Shown in pieces: positions 1 to 9,435 of a stretch of 57,823 nucleotides of DNA (the first letter of the stretch is position 1; each line of letters starts with the position of its first letter). The notes beneath the pieces were generated by a model. That model searched no databases, had not been told where the DNA came from, and was given only the letters and a program-made list of their open reading frames with translations. The stretch covers positions 1-57,823 of the forward strand of contig NZ_SNZE01000013.1 of NCBI RefSeq assembly GCF_004363775.1. The letters are read 5' to 3'. The DNA comes from Hydromonas duriensis (GTDB lineage: Bacteria > Pseudomonadota > Gammaproteobacteria > Burkholderiales > Burkholderiaceae). Made by a program: the position numbers and the translations under genes.

Positions 1-704
1 TTGACCAGTCGTTGGACATAATTGAACTGCTCACGCCAGCGATGGCCCCGATGACATTCCCATTCAGGCGGATTGTTCTCTGCTGCGCTGTAGTGCTGAC
101 TTAGACAGCGTCCGCCTCGCTTTTGGGCGAAGGTTTGTAGGTCAATGAGGCTGTATAAGCGTCTATTGATGCGTGAGCATTTCATGCACCATTGGCCTGA
201 GAAGAGGCTTTGTGAGGTGGCTCGAAACTGGTGGCCTTTGTCGCAGCGAACCAAGAGTTTACCACCGTAGCCTGTGTAGTTCTCGGGGCCGTCGAGTAGG
301 AGGCCGCCTTTGTCGGCGCAGATGCGTTGCACCCTTTCGATGATGAGTTGAACTTGTTTCTGTCGGTAGTTTTGAGCGACGGGGATGCCAAGCTTTTGGC
401 GCATGTAGCCTATGTTGTCGATGGAGATGCCTATTTGTTTGGACAGGGCTACGTCGGACATGGTGCCGAGGGCGGCGAGTTGTGCGGGTGTCCAGTTGAC
501 TTTGTTGCGTTGGTGTAAGGGTGGGATGCCCAGTAAACTGCGTTTGTGTTGTACTTGTGCTTTGGACAGCCCCAATAGGGCGGCCACTTCGGTGTCAGTC
601 TTTTGTCCGAGCAAGGCAATGTGCTCGGGTGTCCATTGGTGAATGGGGGTGAACTTCTTGGGTTTACGTGCCGCTGGTTTGGCAGGTTGTTTGGGTGAAC
701 TCAT
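1..704 (-). CDS. Partial gene: tandem HTH-like repeats plus treble-clef zinc modules (left edge)
   Basis: I translated the minus strand from the ATG at 702-704 and found an open frame of 234 codons running off the left edge. The N-terminus is basic (Lys/Pro/Ala). Two similar segments of about 40 residues follow, each starting WTPxxxxxLG and ending in an LGIP motif (about residues 24-62 and 71-109); they resemble small Myb/homeodomain-like HTH units. The C-terminal half has a CDKGHQF...WCMKC module and the start of a second one (CHRGHRW). This is the pattern of a known family of repeated treble-clef modules whose consensus ends GHxW...WCPxC. Inference: a nucleic-acid-binding protein, with the rest (possibly a nuclease) outside the window. 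It is divergent from nothing and lies just downstream of hsdR on the same strand, 119 bases away. No strong ribosome site is visible. The frame is convincing; the function is not established. Confidence 0.75.
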   Translation of the reverse strand, partial: MSSPKQPAKPAARKPKKFTPIHQWTPEHIALLGQKTDTEVAALLGLSKAQVQHKRSLLGIPPLHQRNKVNWTPAQLAALGTMSDVALSKQIGISIDNIGYMRQKLGIPVAQNYRQKQVQLIIERVQRICADKGGLLLDGPENYTGYGGKLLVRCDKGHQFRATSQSLFSGQWCMKCSRINRRLYSLIDLQTFAQKRGGRCLSQHYSAAENNPPEWECHRGHRWREQFNYVQRLV

Positions 705-823
705 GACTTTGTTTTGATAAATAGTTGGTAAATACTCGGATAAATAAAATTGAGCAACTGGTGAGAGTTTGCAATGCAAATACTCACAAAAAACCCCTAA
801 ATAATCATAAAACGTAAATTAAA

Positions 824-3800
824 TTATGCCGTTATCGCATTCTCGCTCACTTGGCTAAGCAAATCTAAAATCATTTTAGACTGTATTTCATCAAACACAC
901 CAAGCAGACCTTGATCATTCAAATCAGTAAATGGCGGCGTAAAAAGCATATTCTTATCAATCACCCCATTAATAGTTAGGTATCTAATAATGTTATTAAT
1001 AAAAGTCATTTGGTCAGCGGATAGATGACCAGCTTGGATAAACTCTGCAAATACTGCTTGAGCAGCATTCACATCTAACCCGACAATGTTACGAATAAAA
1101 ACGCCCAGCGGCTTCTCACCATACACACGAGCATAATCCTCCCGCGTACCCAAATCGCCTTCAAACAAAATCTTTTCTAAGGTATCAATTTCAGTACGAG
1201 AAATTGGCTTATTGGTCTGCAATCGGCGAATCACAAGGTGGTGGCTATTGTTACGCACATAAGACTCTACGCGCTCTTTGTAGCTTTTCAACTGCCCTGA
1301 TGACTTGACTAGATCAAATTCTTTCGCTTCATCAACATTCAAAGTGTCTTCAAAATGTGTGTAAATTACATCCTGACTTTCGGTATCCAAATACTTCATC
1401 AAATCACGCAAAGACAAACGCACAGGCTCGAGACCCACCACATTCACAGATTGCCAAAAATCATCCTGCTGCAATTGAGTCAACATCGGCACTTGTTTTG
1501 CGACGGCTGGAATGTTCTGTTTTTTGAGAAGTGCATGTGCAACACCACGGATTTGATTTTGATACTTCGAACTGTGTGCATTTGAAAACAAGGCCAACTG
1601 ATAATTCAAAATCAACACATCAAAACGGCGCGCCAACTCATCCTCTTTCGCAATGGGGAGTACTAAATTAGACAGCTCGCTATTGATGTCTTGCATATCA
1701 GAGCGAGAAAGATTTTGCCAACGTGTAGCATCACTGTACTCTTCTACACGACGCAGTTTCATTCGAACGGCTGCTCGGTTTCGGTCAAACAGTTTCACAG
1801 TTGCGTGAAGCTCATTGATGAACGCCTCAGCCAAAGCGCGTTCCTCATCATTGCTATCCACTCGCCCTCGAATCAACAACGCAAGCTCCAACTTCACCTC
1901 AAATGTTTGCTGGCTCAAGCCTCGAACAGCCTTGGACTCAACCCCTTCTGGGTTCGCATCAAAGTACTCCAAATTACCGCAATAATCAAAAATCACAAAC
2001 TCTGTTTTATCCATATCTTTGCCAAACAAGTTTGGACATGGCCGAGTACCTCGCCCAACCATTTGCCAAAACTTCGTTGACGAGCGAACCAGCTTAAAGA
2101 AAACCAAATTCACAACGCGCACCGCATCCACACCTGTATCCATCATATCCACAGACACCGCTATTTGCGGGTCGCTATCGGCATGCTTATTGGTAAATTT
2201 AGTTAATAAACTTTGCGCCTTGCTTTCGTAATTATCAATCACACTCATAAAACTGCCCGAATATTCAGGATAATTCACATCAAAACGTTCACGGATAAAC
2301 TCAGCGTGCCTGTGACTTTTCGCAAAGATAATGGTTTTACCTAACCGATCCCCCCCCTGCACTTTAATCCCACTAGACATCAAATGCGCCAGCACCTTGT
2401 CCACCGTATCCGTGTTAAACAGCCACTCATTCAGCGCTGCACCACCAATTTCGTCAGGAGCAGAGTCTACCGTTGGGTCACCGAATTTCTCCTCCCACTC
2501 TTCCTTTTCCTCAGCGGACAAATCCCCATACTTAATACCATCGCGCGGAAACTTAATCGGCACGCTAATGGCTTTAGGAGGAACTAAGAAGCCCTCCTCA
2601 ACCGCTTTATCTAACTCATATGCAAAAGTTGGATTATGGTCTTCAATGCCAAACAACTCATATGTATTGCGATCGACCGCCGTCTTCGGCGTCGCAGTCA
2701 AACCAACCAGCAAGGCATCAAAATAGTCAAAAATCGCTTTGTATTTTTGGTAAACCGAACGATGCGCCTCATCGACAATGATTAAATCAAAATGCCCAAC
2801 ACCATAAAAACGCTCGCCCTCATTCACATGGTCAATGCGGTTGAGCATCGTCGGATAAGTTGAAAACACCAATCGTGTGCCCACATCCTCAGCTTCACAG
2901 GTTAAATCAATCGCAGACAATTGCGGCAAATACTCATTAAACGCATTTTTCGCCTGAGTCACCAGCGCATTTCTATCGGCCAAAAACAACACCCGCTTCA
3001 CCCAACGACTCTGCATCAGCATATCAACAATTGCGGCGGCGGTACGTGTTTTGCCGCTACCCGTCGCCATCACCAACAAAGCTTTACGCCCGCGTCCACG
3101 CAACTGGCCTGACTGGTTGGTGGTCACAAAGGTCTCCGCGACCCGTTTAACAGCTTCAATTTGATACGGTCGTCCTGCAATCGCCTCATTCACACGAAAC
3201 TCACGCAAGTCCAGTCGCGCTGTGCCGTTATAGCCATTCACACCAGCACCACCGCGTCGGTCAAGCATTAATTGCAATTCAGACTTGGTATAAAACCCCT
3301 GCACCTGACGCTCTGGGTAAAATGCGTCATCCCACAAATACGTCTCGAAACCATTGGTATAAAAAATAATCGGGCGCTGACCGTGCATCGCCTGCAAGCT
3401 ATCCGCGTACAGCTTCGCCTGCTCACGTCCCTGCCGAGCATCCACCATTGACTTCTTCGCCTCAACCACCGCCAAAGGCAAGCCATCATCCCCCCAGAGC
3501 ACATAATCAACAAAACCTTTACCACTCGGATTCGTGCTGGTCGGCATACCAGTCACAGGATATTCTTTATCACGCCCATCGACCAGATGGTTCCAGCCAC
3601 ATTCCCGTAAAGAAATATCAATGTAACGGCGGCGGGTTTCCGCCTCGCTAATATTCGGCGGCACCGCGACCTCAACCGCGAAAGCCTGCATCCGCAAGAC
3701 ACGTTCGGCTGAATGCTGAGATTTTTGCGCATTCAACTCAGCCAACAAGGTCGCATTACTCTCAATCAACTTGCGATTCTCATCCTCAGCCTCGCGCAAC

Positions 3801-4297
3801 GCAGCATTTTTCGCCTCCAATTCGCGAACCAGCGCATCAGCATCACTTGTAGTAGCGGGTGAGCCACTCGCTCGCGCTAAATCAGTCAACAACGACTCAT
3901 CAAACACCTGCTCAGGCAAGCGCGTCTTGCCGTAATAAATCGCCACGAAGCGCAAAAACCGAAACAAATATTTCAGCATCGCCAACACATCATCAAACAC
4001 CACCGCGTCACCATGCGCCGCGATATTGCCCGTCTTGCGAATCAAATTGATTTCACGGAACATGGCTGGGCTAAACAAGTTTTGAAAACTCGGCTCATGC
4101 AACAGCGTATTCAAATCTGCCCGCCACGGGCGCACGAGTTTACTGTCATGGTCGTACAACCAATTCACCGCTTTTTCCAAACTGACGCGGCACAACATCG
4201 CCGCCGCCGCGGGCGCGACCCGCGCCAACTGCTCCGCCTGCGCCGCTTCATCATGCAGCGTCGGAAAATCGATTTGGATAAAAGCAAAATTACTCAT
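824..4297 (-). CDS. hsdR: Type I restriction enzyme, R (nuclease/translocase) subunit HsdR
   Basis: This is the motor and nuclease subunit of a type I restriction-modification complex; it translocates DNA using ATP and cleaves unmethylated DNA at a distance. The 1157-residue length is normal. An N-terminal DUF4145-like helical region (about 15-125) and a charged coiled coil (about 155-200) come first. The PD-(D/E)XK nuclease core follows: FVDYVLWG, then VVEAKKS near residue 280. The SF2 helicase has ATGSGKTRT (motif I), VDEAHRS (motif II), VGLTATP (motif III) and a late VGRGTRP (motif VI). The C-terminus resembles the EcoEI_R_C domain, suggesting the EcoAI/EcoEI-like (type IB) branch. The start follows an AAGGG site 7 bases upstream. 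hsdR starts 10 bases after hsdS ends, so it is the last gene of an hsdM-hsdS-hsdR operon. All catalytic motifs look intact. Confidence 0.96.
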   Translation of the reverse strand: MSNFAFIQIDFPTLHDEAAQAEQLARVAPAAAAMLCRVSLEKAVNWLYDHDSKLVRPWRADLNTLLHEPSFQNLFSPAMFREINLIRKTGNIAAHGDAVVFDDVLAMLKYLFRFLRFVAIYYGKTRLPEQVFDESLLTDLARASGSPATTSDADALVRELEAKNAALREAEDENRKLIESNATLLAELNAQKSQHSAERVLRMQAFAVEVAVPPNISEAETRRRYIDISLRECGWNHLVDGRDKEYPVTGMPTSTNPSGKGFVDYVLWGDDGLPLAVVEAKKSMVDARQGREQAKLYADSLQAMHGQRPIIFYTNGFETYLWDDAFYPERQVQGFYTKSELQLMLDRRGGAGVNGYNGTARLDLREFRVNEAIAGRPYQIEAVKRVAETFVTTNQSGQLRGRGRKALLVMATGSGKTRTAAAIVDMLMQSRWVKRVLFLADRNALVTQAKNAFNEYLPQLSAIDLTCEAEDVGTRLVFSTYPTMLNRIDHVNEGERFYGVGHFDLIIVDEAHRSVYQKYKAIFDYFDALLVGLTATPKTAVDRNTYELFGIEDHNPTFAYELDKAVEEGFLVPPKAISVPIKFPRDGIKYGDLSAEEKEEWEEKFGDPTVDSAPDEIGGAALNEWLFNTDTVDKVLAHLMSSGIKVQGGDRLGKTIIFAKSHRHAEFIRERFDVNYPEYSGSFMSVIDNYESKAQSLLTKFTNKHADSDPQIAVSVDMMDTGVDAVRVVNLVFFKLVRSSTKFWQMVGRGTRPCPNLFGKDMDKTEFVIFDYCGNLEYFDANPEGVESKAVRGLSQQTFEVKLELALLIRGRVDSNDEERALAEAFINELHATVKLFDRNRAAVRMKLRRVEEYSDATRWQNLSRSDMQDINSELSNLVLPIAKEDELARRFDVLILNYQLALFSNAHSSKYQNQIRGVAHALLKKQNIPAVAKQVPMLTQLQQDDFWQSVNVVGLEPVRLSLRDLMKYLDTESQDVIYTHFEDTLNVDEAKEFDLVKSSGQLKSYKERVESYVRNNSHHLVIRRLQTNKPISRTEIDTLEKILFEGDLGTREDYARVYGEKPLGVFIRNIVGLDVNAAQAVFAEFIQAGHLSADQMTFINNIIRYLTINGVIDKNMLFTPPFTDLNDQGLLGVFDEIQSKMILDLLSQVSENAITA

Positions 4298-4307
4298 GGT
4301 AAAACCC

Positions 4308-5471
4308 TTATGCGGTCAGTTCCCCAGTAAACGCACGGTGCAGCAAACTGTCAAACAACGCTTGCGACTGTGCCAAGCTGGCTTGGGCTTGCTGTTTCTG
4401 CGCCTCGATGAGCGCTATGCGCTCGGCGAATTGGTTTTGTAACGCTATCGGAGGAAGAGGCATCTCTAACTCCTTCAAAATCTTTAAATTAATATTTTTC
4501 TGAGCCGCCATAGGAGCAGAGTCCTCAAGGATTTTTTGAATAAAGGAAAGCCAATACCTAACATATTCAACATTTGATTTGGAATTGCTAGTAAACCCAA
4601 CTACGCTATCTGGGAAGCAAGCGTCAAAAGTTAATATCCCAGTTTTGGCTATATTTGCAGCAATGGTAATACACAAAGTACCTTTAGGCCATTTCCTACT
4701 TTGCTTGAGGCCAAAATCAGAATACGTGGCCTTGTACTCGCGAATATAACCTTGACAGTTAGCAACATCACCCGTTTGAATTAGTGGATGACTGCCACCT
4801 AACAGTTCTGGTGCGTTTCTTGGGCGGTGTTTAGACTTCCCTCTATCAAGAGTGCCAGCATTACGAAGCTCAATTCGCTCCCAAGCCATCGAATTTGCCA
4901 CTGGTTCACCAAACATCTTAATAAATAAGGCTTGGCCCAGCGCGGTGTAATGGTCGATGAGCTGCTGGTCTTTTTGGCGCAAATCATCCGCCACATCCAA
5001 AATACGGGCGATTTTTTCTTGCTCGGCATAAGTAGGAAGAGGAACTTTAACTTTTTTAAGATATTTAAAATGCCTGTTATACCCTGTATTTGGGATGTGT
5101 AGCGTCAAAAAAAAGTAGTAGAGATACTTCTCAACCAACTTAGTTGTTTGTTTCGGTTTCAGAATTTTTATTCCATCGGCACCCATTGCAAATGGGAATG
5201 CTATGTACTTAAATATTCTTGTATGGTCTCCAAAAATTATATTAGGGGGCTCTGAGTTAACAAGTAAAGACATATCGTTAGTGTACCCAGCAATTAACTC
5301 TTTACTTTGGTCTACAATAGGATAGCTGCCTTCACTTAAAAAATCAGAAGATAAAGTTTTTTTATTTCCTGCCGAGCAGTCTTTTACTACCTCATTAAAA
5401 ATACAAACAGCCCATCCTGGTGGTAATTTTTTTAAATACTCTAAGTTTTGAACAAGGTTATATTTACTCAT
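4308..5471 (-). CDS. hsdS: Type I restriction-modification specificity subunit HsdS
   Basis: This is the DNA-recognition subunit that directs both methylation and cleavage. It has the two-target-domain layout of HsdS. A first variable target-recognition domain (about 15-150) is followed by a conserved helical spacer (PLPTYAEQEKIARIL... to about 195). The second variable domain (about 200-335) is followed by a similar helix beginning PLPPIALQNQFAERI. The two spacers give the pseudo-symmetric half-repeats typical of the family. At 387 residues it is full length and uninterrupted. The second domain is lower in GC by eye than the flanking conserved helices, as expected for exchangeable recognition domains. 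The target sequence cannot be predicted from this alone. It lies between hsdM (86-base gap) and hsdR. Confidence 0.95.
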   Translation of the reverse strand: MSKYNLVQNLEYLKKLPPGWAVCIFNEVVKDCSAGNKKTLSSDFLSEGSYPIVDQSKELIAGYTNDMSLLVNSEPPNIIFGDHTRIFKYIAFPFAMGADGIKILKPKQTTKLVEKYLYYFFLTLHIPNTGYNRHFKYLKKVKVPLPTYAEQEKIARILDVADDLRQKDQQLIDHYTALGQALFIKMFGEPVANSMAWERIELRNAGTLDRGKSKHRPRNAPELLGGSHPLIQTGDVANCQGYIREYKATYSDFGLKQSRKWPKGTLCITIAANIAKTGILTFDACFPDSVVGFTSNSKSNVEYVRYWLSFIQKILEDSAPMAAQKNINLKILKELEMPLPPIALQNQFAERIALIEAQKQQAQASLAQSQALFDSLLHRAFTGELTA

Positions 5472-5557
5472 TAAAACTCCAAACCAATCTTATAACGCCG
5501 TTTCGGCCAGTTTTACTGACGAAGCAATCAATGAGCCTGATATATATGCGAGTACTT

Positions 5558-7078
5558 TTAAGCATTCAGCAACCCTTTCAACACCGTCAAGGCTTGCGTT
5601 CGTTCAGCATCAAGTTTCTCAATCTGCGCAATGATATCCGCAGGTTTCGCATGCTCCACCGTTTCGTACACGACTTGTCTATAACGATTTATCGACAAAT
5701 CCCAGTCGTTGGCTTTAATTTCGGCGTACGGCACGAAGAAGCTTTGTTCGGTACGCGTGCGAGTGACTTCGGCGCTGTTGGCGTCCAGTCGCGTTTTAAA
5801 GCGGCTGATGATGTCGGGGATGTTGTCCTCGCTGACGACAGCGCGTTTATCGTCCAGACTGTAGCCGTCGGCCTGCATGTCGTAGAACCAAACATTATCG
5901 GTGTCGGCGCTGCCCGTTTTGGTGAAAATCAGCACGGCGGTACTGACGCCCGCATAGGGCTTGAACACGCCGCTGGGCATTGAAATCACGGCGTCGAGTT
6001 TGTTGTGGGCGAGCAGTTGTTCACGCAACTGCTTGTGCGCGTTGAATGCGCCGAATAAAACGCCGTCAGGCACAATAACGGCGCAACGACCGCCGATTTT
6101 GAGCATGCGCAGTATGAGCGCGAGGAAAAGCAGCTCGGTTTTTTTGGTTTTCACCGTGTTGAGTAAGCTCGATTCGACGCTATCGTAGTCGAGCGAACCT
6201 TTGAAAGGTGGATTGGCTAGAATAAGGCTGTACAGTTCGCGTTGGTCGGCGTTGGCTTCGGACAGTGCGTCTTTGGCGATGAGTTTGGGGGATTCGATGC
6301 CGTGCAGTTGCAAGTTCATGGCACCAATACGCAACATGGTCTGGTCAAACTCGATGCCAGTGAACATGTCTTGGTTGTAATGTGCGTTGAAGGTTTTGTC
6401 GTGAAACCAGTCTTTGTGATGCGTATGGATGTATTCGCCCGCGCCGACCAAGAAACCTGCCGAACCACACGATGGATCGCAAATGGTGTCGGTCTGGGTC
6501 GGTTGCATCATTTCGACCATCATGCGGATGATGTGGCGCGGTGTGCGAAACTGACCGTTGAGCTTTGCCGTGGCGATTTTGGAGAGTAAATATTCGTACA
6601 AATCACCTTTGGTGTCGCGGTCGTCCATTTTAATCGCGGCGATCATTTGCACCACTTGATCAAGCAGGCGCGGCGTTTGAATCATGAAGGTGGCTCCTTG
6701 CATGAATTGTGCAAAAATGCCGACTTCTGGGCTGTCTGCTTCTTTTTTGCGCTCGCCCAGTTGCTTCATGTGCTCGAAGACTGTGAGGTTATCTATTTTG
6801 GCTTGGGGCTGGGTAAACAGGGCAAACATGCTCTCTGGGTCTAGCTCACTGAATTTACTCCAGCGAAAAATCGCTTGTTCTGGAGTGTAACTCGGATTCT
6901 TGAGTTCTCCACCAATCAAGTTGATTTTGGCTTCTTCGCGCAACTGGACTTCATCTAAACGACGTAAAAATAGCAAGTATGTAAATTGCTCAATCACGGT
7001 CAATGGATTAGAAATACCACCCGTCCAAAATGCTTCCCAAATTCTATCGACTTGGCTTTTTATTTCACCCGTAATCAT
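5558..7078 (-). CDS. hsdM: Type I restriction-modification DNA adenine methyltransferase HsdM
   Basis: HsdM transfers a methyl group from S-adenosylmethionine to N6 of adenine within the sequence specified by HsdS. The N-terminal helical HsdM_N domain (about 1-150) begins with IWEAFW. The SAM-binding motif DPSCGSAGFL lies near residue 200 and the catalytic NPPF motif of N6-adenine methylases near residue 290. At 506 residues it is the usual size. The ATG is preceded by AGGAAA, 6 bases upstream. It is the first gene of the operon, so methylase is made before nuclease, the usual safe order. No controller gene is seen upstream; about 95 bases separate it from the next gene, which reads the same way. 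Confidence 0.97.
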   Translation of the reverse strand: MITGEIKSQVDRIWEAFWTGGISNPLTVIEQFTYLLFLRRLDEVQLREEAKINLIGGELKNPSYTPEQAIFRWSKFSELDPESMFALFTQPQAKIDNLTVFEHMKQLGERKKEADSPEVGIFAQFMQGATFMIQTPRLLDQVVQMIAAIKMDDRDTKGDLYEYLLSKIATAKLNGQFRTPRHIIRMMVEMMQPTQTDTICDPSCGSAGFLVGAGEYIHTHHKDWFHDKTFNAHYNQDMFTGIEFDQTMLRIGAMNLQLHGIESPKLIAKDALSEANADQRELYSLILANPPFKGSLDYDSVESSLLNTVKTKKTELLFLALILRMLKIGGRCAVIVPDGVLFGAFNAHKQLREQLLAHNKLDAVISMPSGVFKPYAGVSTAVLIFTKTGSADTDNVWFYDMQADGYSLDDKRAVVSEDNIPDIISRFKTRLDANSAEVTRTRTEQSFFVPYAEIKANDWDLSINRYRQVVYETVEHAKPADIIAQIEKLDAERTQALTVLKGLLNA

Positions 7079-7172
7079 GCTCGGTTTCCTGTTGGTTATT
7101 GTATGTTATCGCGCATTTTAACAAAATTGTAGCTCGGGGAGCTCTGGAACTATGAACACAACACTAACGTGC

Positions 7173-7952
7173 TCAGTCTTTAAAGATGCTCCCAAGTGAA
7201 CCGAGTACTGAACCACTCTCTGAACCTGCATTTTCACTCATCGGTGATAGTCTAGCTATGAGCTTAGAAATCGGTAAGGATTGTATCCATACCTTGCCCG
7301 TGCCACGTAATGTTGCTAAAAACAAACCTTCGCCACCAAATACCATTGATTTTAAACTGCCTGATTTTTCAATATCAAAACTTAGCTGAGGCTCAAACGC
7401 GACCACGCAGCCTGTGTCAACTCTCAATGTTTCATTATTCAATTGACGCTCAATGACCACGCCGCCAGAATGAATAAAGGCCATACCGTCGCCTTGAATT
7501 TTTTCGAGGATAAAGCCTTCTCCGCCAAACAGACCTGAGCCAAAACGGCGGTTTAAGTGAATTGAAATGCTCGTGCCTAATGCCGCGCACAAAAACGCAT
7601 CTTTTTGGACTATTAATGTATTGCCATTGATTTGGCTTAAATCAACGGGTCTAATTGTGCCTGGGTATGGCGCTGCAAATGCGACCTTCGCTTTTTTGCC
7701 ACCTTGATTCGTGAAATGCGTCATGAACAATGATTCACCCATCAACACCCGTGTTCCCGCCTGAAAAATCTTGTCCCACGTACTTTGGTTGGATTGTGAG
7801 CCATCCCCCATTTTGGTTTCGAAGGTAATTCCCTCTTCCATGAACAACATTGAGCCTGCTTCGGCAATGACCGTTTCTTGTGGGTCTAGTTCAATTTCGA
7901 CGATTTGGATATCTTCGCCCAAAATCTTGTAATCTATTTCATGTGAACGCAT
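7173..7952 (-). CDS. AIM24 / TIGR00266 family protein
   Basis: The 259-residue protein matches the conserved bacterial AIM24 family (TIGR00266). It opens with a beta-rich segment containing a [15 protein letters not shown]-like motif. Glycine-rich beta repeats follow, including [17 protein letters not shown] and [14 protein letters not shown]. The family forms a beta-helix-like fold related to tryptophan RNA-binding attenuator-like proteins. Its biochemical role in bacteria is not established. There is no signal peptide or membrane segment, so it is probably cytosolic. The start is well supported by AAGGAG, 7 bases before the ATG. It ends about 95 bases before hsdM, and whether it is cotranscribed with hsdM is unclear. 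The family is usually chromosomal, so its presence here may mean that the mobile part of the island does not extend across this whole region. Confidence 0.85.
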   Translation of the reverse strand: MRSHEIDYKILGEDIQIVEIELDPQETVIAEAGSMLFMEEGITFETKMGDGSQSNQSTWDKIFQAGTRVLMGESLFMTHFTNQGGKKAKVAFAAPYPGTIRPVDLSQINGNTLIVQKDAFLCAALGTSISIHLNRRFGSGLFGGEGFILEKIQGDGMAFIHSGGVVIERQLNNETLRVDTGCVVAFEPQLSFDIEKSGSLKSMVFGGEGLFLATLRGTGKVWIQSLPISKLIARLSPMSENAGSESGSVLGSLGSIFKD

Positions 7953-8053
7953 GTAACACTCCTTATACGATTAAATCAATTGCACTTTAAAATTAACATT
8001 CCTTTTAGCTTCGTCAGACCTAAGTAGCACTATGGTTCTTGACAGGCCACAAA

Positions 8054-9244
8054 TTAATCGTCATTTAGATAAACACTTTTGACATAGTCTAGTTTTTTGT
8101 TGCGTACTTGATTAATGGTAATGCCACCATTTTTGGTGTCGCCATTAGCATCAAATCTTATACGACCTGTTACCCCTTCAAAATCAACTCGTGGCATCGC
8201 TTCTAGAATTGCCTTTTTATCAATCGAATCTGCAAGCTGCATGGCTTGAACAATGGCATAGGTCGCATCATAAGCATAGGGCGCATAAATTTGTACACGT
8301 AGACCTGAGAATCGCTTTTCATATTTTTGGATAAAGCGAAGCCCCCTCTCGTTAAAAGCCATTAGTGGTTCACCTGCATAAGTGCATATCATGCCTTCGC
8401 TCGATTTACCTGCTAATTCTATGAATTTTTCGGTACACGCCCCATCACCAGAAGCCAGTGATGTTGTCATGCCCAATTGTTTCATTTGCTTCGCTAGAAG
8501 CGCGGCTTGATTATCCATACCGCCCCAAACAATGTAATCGGGATTCATCGCCTTTATTTTTGTCAATAGCCCCCTAAAATCCTCCGTCTTATCTGTAACA
8601 CTTTCTTGTGCGATGACATTCATCCCTTGCTGTTGAGCGGACTCTTCAAATCCATTTGCAAAGCCTTCACCATATTGTGTCCCATCACCCAAAATAACAA
8701 CGGATTTACCACCAATGCTTTTTAAGTATTTGGCTAAGGCAGGCGCTTGTTGAGCATCATTGGCAACGACACGATAGGCACTGACGTTTCCATCAACGGT
8801 CTTTTTGCTTTTCAAAGTGTAATCAGGGTTGGTTGATGAGGGCGAAACCTGAACGATTCCAGCTTCGGCATACACGCTGTTAGCGGGGATGGATACACCT
8901 GAATTTAAATGCCCCACAACCCCAACAACGCCTGAATCAACAAGCTTTTGAGCAATAAGCACTGCATGTTCTGGATCTGCAGCATCGTCTTTGCCAACCA
9001 TGACCAGATGAATTCTGTTTCCGCCAATCTTTAAATCACCTCTAGCATTGATTTCGTCAATTGCAAGTCGAACTCCATTTTCGTTATCTATACCGAGATG
9101 GGATATTTCACCTGATTTCGGAGCTGCACTGCCAATTTTGACAATTACAGATTTATTGAGGGCAACGCTTGATTGTGCATTTGCGTATGACGTGTGCGAG
9201 ATGAATAAAGCGATAAACAGTGTATTTAATTTATTTTTTAACAT
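8054..9244 (-). CDS. ABC transporter substrate-binding protein, branched-chain amino acid (LivJ/LivK) type
   Basis: This is a periplasmic solute-binding protein of the type I fold used for branched-chain amino acids, amides or aromatic acids. The N-terminus has a short positive stretch, a hydrophobic core and a plausible signal-peptidase site after SYANA. The mature part contains KIGSAAPKSGEISHLG, a sugar/amino-acid-pocket region around VVGHLNSGVSIPA with a following SSTNP, and the family pattern GDGTQYGEGFANGFE. At 396 residues it is full length. No permease or ATPase genes of a Liv system flank it, so it is an orphan binding protein here. The ligand cannot be told from sequence. Confidence 0.9.
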   Translation of the reverse strand: MLKNKLNTLFIALFISHTSYANAQSSVALNKSVIVKIGSAAPKSGEISHLGIDNENGVRLAIDEINARGDLKIGGNRIHLVMVGKDDAADPEHAVLIAQKLVDSGVVGVVGHLNSGVSIPANSVYAEAGIVQVSPSSTNPDYTLKSKKTVDGNVSAYRVVANDAQQAPALAKYLKSIGGKSVVILGDGTQYGEGFANGFEESAQQQGMNVIAQESVTDKTEDFRGLLTKIKAMNPDYIVWGGMDNQAALLAKQMKQLGMTTSLASGDGACTEKFIELAGKSSEGMICTYAGEPLMAFNERGLRFIQKYEKRFSGLRVQIYAPYAYDATYAIVQAMQLADSIDKKAILEAMPRVDFEGVTGRIRFDANGDTKNGGITINQVRNKKLDYVKSVYLNDD

Positions 9245-9392
9245 GGGCTGAGTGAGTTTGATTGGGTTATTAGGTCATTGGGCCGTTATTATGTACCATC
9301 TAAATACAATTTTCCTTAATTTATCGCCCATCTAAAACTGTTCTTGCCTATGCTTCTCTTCTTATTTCATCGTCTAAAACCACCATTTAATA

Positions 9393-9421
9393 CCGAGCGC
9401 CCACCTGCATGGGGCGCTCGG
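9393..9421 (-). terminator. GC-rich hairpin downstream of the MobC-like gene
   Basis: A perfect 10-bp inverted repeat, CCGAGCGCCC / GGGCGCTCGG, with a 9-base loop lies 15 bases past the stop of the gene ending at 9436. The run of T after the stem on the minus strand is poor (TATTAAAT), so it may be a weak terminator or an RNA-stabilising hairpin. Confidence 0.45.
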
Positions 9422-9435
9422 TTTACAGCACGATA

